From: Cyanobacteria bacterium M_surface_7_m2_037 | GTDB taxonomy: Bacteria; Cyanobacteriota; Cyanobacteriia; PCC-6307; Cyanobiaceae | Assembly (NCBI GenBank): GCA_016882585.1 | Contig: VGPP01000019.1 | Location: 1 to 18,830, forward strand | Reading direction: 5' to 3' | Length of the DNA stretch: 18,830 bases | In this document: piece after piece, positions 13,557 to 18,830 of the stretch | Layout: every line of letters starts with the position of its first letter | Numbering within the stretch: the stretch's first letter is position 1 | Translations under genes and position numbers: made by a program | Notes under the pieces: model-generated | The model's database searches: none | What the model was told of the DNA's origin: nothing | Seen by the model: the letters and a program-made list of their open reading frames with translations, nothing else

Positions 13557-13815
13557 CAGCTCCCCTCAAGGGCTTCGTTCTCAAGCTCCAGAAACTCCTC
13601 GGCCACGGCAAGGGCTTCCTGGCATGCATCGACGTCGGAGGCAAGGGCGGAAGCCGCAGCAGCCAGAGCCGCTTCGTTGCGTTGACGCTCGCGCAGGCTG
13701 AGCAGCGCTTCCAAAGACTCGCGGATCAACTGAGACCGTGGCTGACCGCTGAACTGGGCCTCCTGCGCGAGCTTGCTCCCCAGCTCATGGGGAGCCTCAG
13801 GCTGATTGCGCCCAT
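13547..13815 (-). pseudogene. Antitoxin partner of the decayed MazF, frameshifted near its start
   Basis: ATG 13815 starts MGAISLRLP, the usual beginning of ribbon-helix-helix antitoxins. The frame then fails: the matching continuation (ELGSKLAQEAQFSGQPRSQ, LIRESLEALLSLRERQR, then an acidic tail EEFLELENEALEG) is in another frame, joined by one missing base near 13788. The second frame could be read from TTG 13819, but its first residues (HGRNQPEAPH) do not resemble the family. The RHH body and acidic tail are well preserved, so the lesion looks recent. GGAGG stands about 12 nt before ATG 13815. Confidence 0.7.
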
Positions 13816-13841
13816 GCAAGACAGGCCTCCGCCAGAAATGT

Positions 13842-13856
13842 CATACAAATTGTATG
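13842..13856. promoter_or_regulatory. Inverted repeat at the MazEF-like promoter
   Basis: CATACAA-A-TTGTATG (7-bp arms) lies 26 nt upstream of ATG 13815 and contains -10-like TTGTAT. An operator over the promoter is typical of autoregulated antitoxins. Confidence 0.5.
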
Positions 13857-13871
13857 GAGGATCTGAGGAGT

Positions 13872-13999
13872 TCAGGGGAGTGCCACCAGCCGAAGGAAGC
13901 GCGCTGTGACGATCGGCAGCAGCCCCAGTCGCTCGCAACCGCATGGTGGGGATGGTCGCTGCGGGATGCGGCGACCAGCACATTCACATCTGGTGTCAC
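13872..13999 (-). pseudogene. Second PIN toxin (VapC-like), truncated and frameshifted
   Basis: GTG 13999 starts a VapC-like N-terminus: TPDVNVLVAASRSDHPHHAV, with the first PIN Asp at residue 4. After DW the frame is lost; another frame continues LLPIVTARFLRLVALP, the next conserved PIN block, and then stops at 13872. The rest of the PIN domain, with the later acidic residues, is absent and the next module's promoter begins. About 40 of the usual 130 or more residues remain, so it is dead. The start overlaps the upstream antitoxin stop (GTGA). Confidence 0.72.
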
Positions 14000-14192
14000 G
14001 ACCGGCTCAGGCCAACCGCGGCATCCAACAGCTGGCGATTGCTTCGACCATCCGCTGCTGCTGTGGTGAGGCCACCCTGGCCGTGATGCACGGGCAAGGA
14101 CAACGGCCGAGTCGACACACCAACCTCGTCGCCTGGCGCAAGAGCCAGGCCTGGGCCAAGAGGTCGTTGTGGAGGTTGAGCGTGGTGCGCAC
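13996..14192 (-). pseudogene. Antitoxin partner of the decayed VapC, frameshifted
   Basis: GTG 14192 begins RTTLNLHNDLLAQAW, a typical antitoxin start. A second frame carries the C-terminal motif LSLPVHHGQGGL, then SNRQLLDAA and a stop at 13996. This resembles VapB antitoxins ending in LPV-x-G-x-GGL...SN-x-x-LLD. The two parts are in different frames with some middle sequence missing (between about 14145 and 14105). The four-base overlap with the toxin start is kept, showing the original operon layout. Confidence 0.62.
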
Positions 14193-14292
14193 CAGCAGCC
14201 TGTGATGCAGGTTGATCCATTTCTTTTCCGGATAGAGAGGCTTTCAACTGCTCAACCCACAGGCCTTGCGAGAACAGGGACGGATGCCTAGC

Positions 14293-14299
14293 TAAGGGT
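14293..14299 (+). promoter_or_regulatory. Putative -10-like element of the CDF transporter gene
   Basis: TAAGGGT, a one-base-longer variant of TAGGGT, ends 20 nt before ATG 14320. Confidence 0.3.
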
Positions 14300-14319
14300 G
14301 GAACAGAGGCTCTCCAGCC

Positions 14320-15258
14320 ATGCCCCAAGCCCCTCCCGGCGCCCGCCAGACCGAACGCCGATCACTCCAGATCGGAGTGGCCGCCAGCCTGTTGATGGCG
14401 GCGATGGGCATCAGCGTCTACGCCCTCTCCGGCTCCGAGGCGCTGCTTCTGGATGGCCTCTACTCCGGAATGATGGCCGCCTCCAGCTTCATCGCTGCCC
14501 GTATCGGCGCCAATGTGGTGCGTCCGCCCGATCGCGCCTACCCCTACGGCTACGACGGTCAGGAAGCGCTGTATGTGCTGTTTCGCTCCCTGGTGTTGCT
14601 TGGGATCCTCAGCGTGGCGGTGGTCACAGCCGGTACCACGATCGTGAACCACCTGGCCGGCCAGGTGGTGGCGGCCGTGCAGCTGCGGCCAGTGGCCGGC
14701 TACGCCGGGCTGATGGTGGTGCTCTGCCTGGCCCTGGCCTGGCGCCACCAGCACGACTGGCAGCGCAGCGGCCGCTGCAGTGAACTGCTGCGCACCGAAG
14801 CCCGCGCCGCCTGCATCGACGGCTTGATCAGCGCCGTGGCCGGTGCGGCCCTGCTCGGCGCGCCGCTGCTCGCCTCCACCCCGCTGCAACCGCTGGTGCC
14901 CGTGGCGGATTCGGTGCTGGTGTTGCTCCTGGCGCTGGCGGTGGTGCCCGAACCGCTGCAGCAGTTCTGGCGGGCCCTGCGCCAGGCCGCTGGTGCCGCC
15001 TGCGATCCGGCCCTGATCGCCCGCACCCGCACCGCGGTGCAGGAGTTGCTCAGCGGGATGTCGACCTGGCTGCTCGATCTCACCGTGATGAAGGTGGGCC
15101 GAACCACCTTTGTGGTGGCCTATCTCAACCCTGCGATGCCGGTGGATGGCCCCTGGCTCGATCGCCTGCGCGAGCGGATCGATGCGCGTTGCGCCGAACT
15201 CCTGGGGCCCGTGCGCACCGAGGTAATCCTCACGGGGCAGGCGCCATTTACGGCCTAA
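14320..15258 (+). CDS. Cation diffusion facilitator (CDF) family transporter
   Basis: The 312-residue protein has about six hydrophobic segments. CDF-type signatures are LLLDGLYSGMMAASSF in the second span (Asp where the metal site lies), YPYGYDGQEAL (the HPYGH-like element) and AACIDGLISAVAG in the fifth span (second metal-site Asp). A cytoplasmic C-terminal domain follows (RTAVQELLSGMSTWLLDLTV, then EVILTG). CDF proteins export Zn2+, Fe2+, Mn2+ or similar ions by H+ exchange. The usual His/Asp pattern is partly replaced here (Gly in place of some polar residues), so metal choice is open and activity not assured. It follows the decayed TA cluster on the opposite strand. Confidence 0.8.
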   Translation: MPQAPPGARQTERRSLQIGVAASLLMAAMGISVYALSGSEALLLDGLYSGMMAASSFIAARIGANVVRPPDRAYPYGYDGQEALYVLFRSLVLLGILSVAVVTAGTTIVNHLAGQVVAAVQLRPVAGYAGLMVVLCLALAWRHQHDWQRSGRCSELLRTEARAACIDGLISAVAGAALLGAPLLASTPLQPLVPVADSVLVLLLALAVVPEPLQQFWRALRQAAGAACDPALIARTRTAVQELLSGMSTWLLDLTVMKVGRTTFVVAYLNPAMPVDGPWLDRLRERIDARCAELLGPVRTEVILTGQAPFTA

Positions 15259-15271
15259 GCCATCTCACGCT

Positions 15272-15304
15272 TGTCCGGACACCGTCGGGCAATCGACCTA
15301 CAGT
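15272..15304 (+). promoter_or_regulatory. Promoter/operator of the DUF1778-GNAT pair
   Basis: TACAGT at 15299-15304 is a good -10 and ends 23 nt before ATG 15328. The palindrome TGTCCGGACA at 15272-15281 covers the place of the -35, as expected for an autorepressing antitoxin. Confidence 0.45.
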
Positions 15305-15327
15305 TGCCACAGCAGCAGCGCCCATGC

Positions 15328-15621
15328 ATGGTTGCGACAGGTCGCGGCAACGAAAAACGCAGCGAAAAGCTCGATCTGCGTCTCACCCCTACGGCCAAGC
15401 AGACCCTGCAGCAAGCCGCCGCTGCTGCCGAGCGCAGCGTCAGCGACTTTGTGCTCGATAGCGCCCTGGCCAGAGCGGCTGACACCCTTGCCGATCGGCA
15501 GCAGTTCAACCTCACCCCCAAACGCTGGCAGGCCTTCGTGGCGGCACTTGATGCACCACCGCATCCGCCACAGGCCCGGTTGGCATCCCTCCTCAACGAG
15601 CCAAGCGTGTTCGAGCGCTGA
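15328..15621 (+). CDS. DUF1778 (TacA-like) antitoxin
   Basis: The 97 residues contain KRSEKLDLRLTPTAKQTLQQ, then AAAAERSVSDFVLDSALARA, the ribbon-helix-helix N-terminus of DUF1778 antitoxins. The C-terminal toxin-binding tail (FNLTPKRWQAFVAALDAPP, ending RLASLLNEPSVFER) matches the family ending. Such antitoxins repress their own promoter and neutralise a GNAT toxin. The stop (15619-15621) is 4 nt before the toxin ATG. A longer start at 15271 would begin upstream of the -10, so ATG 15328 is chosen. The gene is intact. Confidence 0.88.
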   Translation: MVATGRGNEKRSEKLDLRLTPTAKQTLQQAAAAAERSVSDFVLDSALARAADTLADRQQFNLTPKRWQAFVAALDAPPHPPQARLASLLNEPSVFER

Positions 15622-15625
15622 AGCG

Positions 15626-16120
15626 ATGCCCGCCCTGCGCATTGAGGCTCTGGCGGCAAGGCATCAGCTCGAAGGGTTTGACTGCGGCAACCCCGGCCTG
15701 AACCGATTCCTGCTGCTGCATGCACTCACCAATCAACGCGCCAACAGCAGCCGCACCTACGTGGCCCTGCGAGGCGAACAAGTGGTGGGCTTCCACACGC
15801 TGGTGGTGGGGTCGGTGTCGCCAGAACAAGCGCCGGAGCGGGTGAGAAAAGGCCTGGCGCGGCATCCGATTCCGTTGATGGTGCTCGCGCGTTTGGCGGT
15901 GAGCTGCGAGGAGCAAGGCAAAGGACTGGGCTCAGGCCTCTTAAAAGACGCCATCCAACGCACCATGGCTGCCGCCGACATTGCCGGGATTCGGGCTCTT
16001 GCGGTGCACGCCAAGGATGAGGAAGCCAGAAGCTTCTACGCCCACTTCGGGTTTGTGGAATCACCCACGGATCCGCTCCACCTCTTTGTTCTGCTCAAGG
16101 ATCTGCGTAGCCATGGCTGA
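15626..16120 (+). CDS. GNAT-family acetyltransferase toxin (TacT-like)
   Basis: The 164 residues show the GNAT toxin pattern: FDCGNPGLNRFLLLHAL near the start, ARLAVSCEEQGKGLGSGLL (acetyl-CoA-binding Q-x-x-G-x-G at about residues 90-100) and AVHAKDEEARSFYAHFGF (catalytic-region Tyr). Family toxins acetylate the amino group of aminoacyl-tRNA and stop translation. Length and motif order are normal and no frameshift is seen, so the pair seems functional. It is placed 4 nt after the DUF1778 stop. The crtH promoter begins 14 nt after its stop. Confidence 0.88.
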   Translation: MPALRIEALAARHQLEGFDCGNPGLNRFLLLHALTNQRANSSRTYVALRGEQVVGFHTLVVGSVSPEQAPERVRKGLARHPIPLMVLARLAVSCEEQGKGLGSGLLKDAIQRTMAAADIAGIRALAVHAKDEEARSFYAHFGFVESPTDPLHLFVLLKDLRSHG

Positions 16121-16133
16121 ATCCCCGGGCTCC

Positions 16134-16139
16134 TAGGGT
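16134..16139 (+). promoter_or_regulatory. Putative -10 element of crtH
   Basis: TAGGGT ends 25 nt before GTG 16165. Its context (CCTAGGGTCGCCCC) is nearly the same as that before the gene at 1443. Confidence 0.5.
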
Positions 16140-16164
16140 CGCCCCAACCCGCCAGCGCTCCTCG

Positions 16165-17736
16165 GTGACCACACCCCCTGCTCCCACCTGGGATGTGATC
16201 GTGATCGGCTCCGGCATCGGCGGGCTGGTCACCGCCTCCCAGCTGGCCGCCAAGGGGGCAAAAACCCTGGTGCTGGAGCGCTACCTGATCCCAGGCGGCT
16301 CGGGAGGGAGCTTCCGGCGCGAGGGCTACACCTTTGATGTGGGCGCCTCGATGATCTTCGGGTTCGGCGAGAAAGGCCACACCAACCTGCTCACCCGCGC
16401 CCTCGCCGATGTGGGCCAACACTGCGACACGGTGCCCGACCCGGCCCAGCTCGAATATCACCTACCCGGCGGGCTCAACGTGGCAGTGGACCGCGACTAC
16501 GAAGCCTTCATCGCCCGGCTCTCGGCGCTGTTCCCCCACGAAGCCAAGGGGATCCGGGCGTTTTATGACACCTGCTGGCAGGTGTTCAACTGCCTCGATG
16601 CGATGCCGCTGCTCTCGCTCGAGGATCCGGCCTACCTGGCGAAGGTGTTCTTCCGCGCACCCCTGGCCTGCCTGGGGCTGGCGCGCTGGCTGCCGTTCAA
16701 CGTGGGCGATGTCGCCCGCAACCACATCCGCGATGAACAGCTGCTCAAGCTGATCGATATGGAGTGCTTCTGCTGGAGCGTGATGCCAGCGGATCTCACC
16801 CCGATGATCAATGCGGGGATGGTGTTCTCCGATCGCCATGCCGGCGGCATCAACTACCCCAAGGGAGGCGTGGGGGTGATCGCCGAGAAGCTGGTGGCCG
16901 GATTGGAGAGCCATGGCGGCTCGATCCGTTACAAGGCCCGCGTCACCAAGGTGATGATCGAGAACGGCCAGGCGGTAGGCGTGCGGTTGGCCGATGGCGA
17001 AGAGATCAGAGCCCGCCGCGTGGTGAGCAACGCCACCCGCTGGGACACGTTTGAAACCGAGCAAGAAAACTCCGATGTGCAGCGCCCCAGAAGCGCCGCG
17101 TTGGTGGATTCGGCCCACACCCCCAAAGCCGAAACAACCTGGCGCCGCCGCTACAAGCCCTCGCCATCCTTCCTGTCACTGCACCTCGGCGTGGATGCAG
17201 CCGTCATCCCCGAGGGCTTCCACTGCCACCACCTCGTGCTCGAAGACTGGGCTGAGATGGAAAGCGAACAGGGGGTGATCTTCGTGTCGATCCCCACGCT
17301 GCTCGATCCCTCCCTGGCACCGGAAGGCCGGCACATCGTGCACACCTTCACCCCCAGCGACATTCAGGCCTGGAAGGATCTCAGCCCCGCCGCCTACAAA
17401 GCGAAGAAAGCCGCCGACACGGCACGGCTGGTGCAACGCCTCGAAGCGATCCTGCCGGGCCTGGGCGGCGCCATTCGCCACCAAGAAATCGGCACCCCCC
17501 GCACCCACCGCCGCTTCCTCGGCCGGATGGGCGGCAGCTACGGGCCCATCCCAGCCCTGCGGCTTCCGGGGCTCCTACCGATGCCGTTCAACCGCACCGG
17601 CCTTCAAAACCTCTACTGCGTCGGTGATTCCTGCTTCCCCGGCCAGGGTCTCAACGCCGTGGCCTTCAGCGGCTTCGCCTGCGCCCACCGCATCGGGGCG
17701 GATCTTGGGCTCAACCCCTGGAAGCTGCCGGCCTGA
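16165..17736 (+). CDS. crtH: Carotene cis-trans isomerase (CrtISO)
   Basis: The 523-residue protein from GTG 16165 has an N-terminal dinucleotide fold (VIVIGSGIGGLVTASQLA, GxGxxG at 15-20), the PGGSGGSFRREGYTFDVGAS block, GGINYPKGGVGVIAEKLV in the middle and, near the end, YCVGDSCFPGQGLNAVAFSG. These are hallmarks of cyanobacterial and plant CrtISO, which uses reduced FAD to turn poly-cis-lycopene into all-trans-lycopene. The general layout is shared with CrtI-type desaturases, but the C-terminal block and RWDTF segment favour the isomerase. Length is slightly above the usual 500 or so, with a variable loop around 295-325. It has its own -10 and is monocistronic as far as seen. Confidence 0.9.
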   Translation: MTTPPAPTWDVIVIGSGIGGLVTASQLAAKGAKTLVLERYLIPGGSGGSFRREGYTFDVGASMIFGFGEKGHTNLLTRALADVGQHCDTVPDPAQLEYHLPGGLNVAVDRDYEAFIARLSALFPHEAKGIRAFYDTCWQVFNCLDAMPLLSLEDPAYLAKVFFRAPLACLGLARWLPFNVGDVARNHIRDEQLLKLIDMECFCWSVMPADLTPMINAGMVFSDRHAGGINYPKGGVGVIAEKLVAGLESHGGSIRYKARVTKVMIENGQAVGVRLADGEEIRARRVVSNATRWDTFETEQENSDVQRPRSAALVDSAHTPKAETTWRRRYKPSPSFLSLHLGVDAAVIPEGFHCHHLVLEDWAEMESEQGVIFVSIPTLLDPSLAPEGRHIVHTFTPSDIQAWKDLSPAAYKAKKAADTARLVQRLEAILPGLGGAIRHQEIGTPRTHRRFLGRMGGSYGPIPALRLPGLLPMPFNRTGLQNLYCVGDSCFPGQGLNAVAFSGFACAHRIGADLGLNPWKLPA

Positions 17737-17826
17737 TCAGCGGCTCCGCCTCGCTTGTGCCAAATGTTGGGGGTTTGCACGGATGCCTGAGCCCCCCGCC
17801 GCCATGAGGCTGAAGGTTCGATTGCA

Positions 17827-18252
17827 GTGGCTACGGTGGTTCTGGGATTCGATCGGCAGGGCTGGATCACCGTCATCGCGGCTGTTCTGCTCGCCCTGAT
17901 CACGCTATTCAGCAGTTACGACCATGTCTCAGTCCTGGGAACCGCTGCCATCGATTTACCGCAGCAAGCAGGAATTCCTTGCATCGCTGCCGCCGTGGCG
18001 GCGGCTCTTGCAGAAGCTCAACTGGCATCCAACGATCGACAAGAAAGTGCAGCGATACGCGATGGAGCAGAGGACTCTGCAGATCAGGAGCGAGACCGAG
18101 CAGCTGAGGAGAGAGAACGCGCGGCTCGCAGCGATCGAGTCCAGGCTCGAGCGCTTCGAGCGGGAGCACTTGTCTGGCTCAACCCCACACCCCTCAACCG
18201 GCGATTCCTCGAACTTGTAGCCGCTGAGCTCACCGAAGTCTCCCTGCCATGA
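17827..18252 (+). CDS. Alternative overlapping reading frame with membrane segment
   Basis: This GTG-started frame gives 141 residues: VATVVLGFDRQGWITVIAAV, then LLALITLFSSYDHVSVLG (one likely span), a Glu/Arg/Ala-rich middle (QERDRAAEERERAARSDR) and ALVWLNPTPLNRRFLELV. Its first and last thirds have normal G/C third positions, but the middle does not, while frame 17924 fits better there. Its stop overlaps the ATG at 18249 by four bases, though that ATG is probably not the real start of the next gene. Either this gene or the overlapped one is real; a frameshift joining them is also possible. Confidence 0.4.
   Translation: MATVVLGFDRQGWITVIAAVLLALITLFSSYDHVSVLGTAAIDLPQQAGIPCIAAAVAAALAEAQLASNDRQESAAIRDGAEDSADQERDRAAEERERAARSDRVQARALRAGALVWLNPTPLNRRFLELVAAELTEVSLP
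17924..18220 (+). CDS. Small coiled-coil protein of unknown function
   Basis: ATG 17924 opens 98 residues: MSQSWEPLPSIYRSKQEFLA, LPPWRRLLQKLNWHP, then a predicted coiled coil (EQRTLQIRSETEQLRRENAR, LAAIESRLERFEREHL) and a polar tail. The Trp/Pro start and heptad pattern look natural, and G/C third positions are consistent through the middle. It lies wholly within the +1-related frame 17827-18252. No Shine-Dalgarno is seen. Function is unknown. Confidence 0.5.
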   Translation: MSQSWEPLPSIYRSKQEFLASLPPWRRLLQKLNWHPTIDKKVQRYAMEQRTLQIRSETEQLRRENARLAAIESRLERFEREHLSGSTPHPSTGDSSNL

Positions 18253-18297
18253 GCGCCACGCGGAGATCCGAACTCGCATCAACTGCACGCCCGTCCA

Positions 18298-18303
18298 TAG
18301 GGT
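18298..18303 (+). promoter_or_regulatory. Putative -10 element of the gene at 18330
   Basis: TAGGGT (context CCATAGGGTGG) ends 26 nt before ATG 18330, the sixth use of this hexamer at that distance, and argues against the earlier ATG 18249. Confidence 0.5.
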
Positions 18304-18329
18304 GGCAGCTGTCTGCAGCACAGGGCTCC

Positions 18330-18626
18330 ATGGCCGCCCCCAGCCCCGGCGATGCCAACCTCAGCTCCGTTGAACTGGCCCGCTACCTCGAGCAGCGCGG
18401 CGAGCTGAGCAAGCCCTGGATGCTGCAGCTGCTGCGGCTCACCAAACTGAAGGAGGAGCGCGCCTCCATGGATCCGCAGGACTACATGGACAAACTCCAG
18501 GAAGCCCACGCCGACCTGATGCGCCTGGGTGAGTTCTGGAAAGGCCGCGAGCAGGAGGTGTTCGGCGGGCGCTACCAACCCTCCGAGTTGATCGAACCCC
18601 TGCCCGGCTCCCCTGAGGATCGATGA
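18330..18626 (+). CDS. Conserved picocyanobacterial-type protein of unknown function
   Basis: The 98 residues from ATG 18330 contain SSVELARYLEQRGELSKPWM, LQLLRLTKLKEERASMDPQD, then HADLMRLGEFWKGREQEVF and GGRYQPSELIEPLPGSPEDR. It is a soluble, helical, charged protein without a recognised domain; its style is familiar from Synechococcus genomes, but I cannot name it. An upstream ATG at 18249 would add 27 residues of Ser/Arg-rich sequence and pass through the -10 element. Its stop overlaps the next ATG by four bases (ATGA, 18623-18626), so the two are coupled. Confidence 0.75.
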   Translation: MAAPSPGDANLSSVELARYLEQRGELSKPWMLQLLRLTKLKEERASMDPQDYMDKLQEAHADLMRLGEFWKGREQEVFGGRYQPSELIEPLPGSPEDR

Positions 18627-18830
18627 GCCAGCGCTACCCGATGGCACCGCTGATCCGCTTCACGCTGATCAGCCTCTATCTGGCGCTGGTGTTGCCCCTG
18701 CCGCTGCTGGCTCCCGCAGAGCTGCAGCCGTGGCTGTGGACAGCCCTGCCTCTGGGGCTGGCCGTGATCCTGGCCCTGGTGAGCGAGCAGGTGGAGCTCA
18801 GTGAGAGCGGCATCCGCGTAGGCCATCCCG
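18623..18830 (+). CDS. Membrane protein, partial (runs off the window)
   Basis: ATG 18623 starts MSQRYPMAPLIRFTLISLYL, then ALVLPLPLLAPAEL and a second hydrophobic stretch WLWTALPLGLAVILALV, followed by SEQVELSESGIRVGHP at the edge. Two membrane spans are visible in the first 69 residues and the rest is missing. It is translationally coupled to the gene before it (ATGA overlap). Function is unknown. Confidence 0.75.
   Translation, partial: MSQRYPMAPLIRFTLISLYLALVLPLPLLAPAELQPWLWTALPLGLAVILALVSEQVELSESGIRVGHP

Noticed and set aside
1..18830. CRISPR array or rRNA genes
   Set aside because: No regularly spaced identical repeats with unique spacers and no rRNA signatures were seen.

Overview
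The window reads as a GC-rich picocyanobacterial chromosome (Synechococcus/Cyanobium type). The evidence is a psbY-like photosystem II gene, a CrtH/CrtISO carotene isomerase, a cobaltochelatase of the CbiX kind, TrmFO, and several small proteins of a style typical of this group. Start codons are often GTG, and many genes have a TAGGGT-like -10 element 20-27 nt ahead of the start.

Layout. 1-128 has no gene but holds three same-strand repeats, one an exact cyanobacterial-type DnaA box. 129-1340 (-) is cbiX with a His-rich tail; 1443-2105 (+) is an unknown soluble protein; 2150-2781 (+) is an intact VapBC toxin-antitoxin pair. 2806-4341 (-) is a SulP anion transporter. 4407-5724 (-) is a compact run: membrane protein, double cupin, small secreted protein, 31-aa membrane peptide. 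A 24-bp near-palindrome separates it from a divergent unknown gene at 5879.

6236-9555 is accessory in character. It holds a small unknown gene, a PilZ protein, an AraC-type regulator that appears to start at CTG behind a very strong Shine-Dalgarno, the tail of a disrupted gene, a 5' fragment of an IS481-family element, a phage-type integrase whose catalytic C-terminus is lost at the IS junction, and tRNA-Lys(UUU), the probable integration site.

9682-13317 returns to core genes: a gamma-carbonic-anhydrase-like protein, psbY with a good terminator, a two-gene operon of secreted proteins, and trmFO. 13274-14192 (-) is a graveyard of two tandem toxin-antitoxin modules: a MazEF-like pair (antitoxin frameshifted, toxin internally deleted) and a VapBC-like pair (both genes broken). 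Then come a CDF cation transporter (14320), an intact DUF1778/GNAT (TacAT-like) pair (15328-16120), crtH (16165) and small conserved genes running off the right edge.

Together this is a core picocyanobacterial backbone (pigment, cofactor, tRNA modification, photosystem and ion transport genes) interrupted by one tRNA-associated island remnant and four toxin-antitoxin modules in different states of preservation. No clearly new defence or biosynthetic system is visible. The most informative unusual features are the decayed TA cluster, the CTG-start regulator, the IS/integrase chimera and the shared -10 motif. All family calls come from reading the protein sequences by eye; no database search was run.
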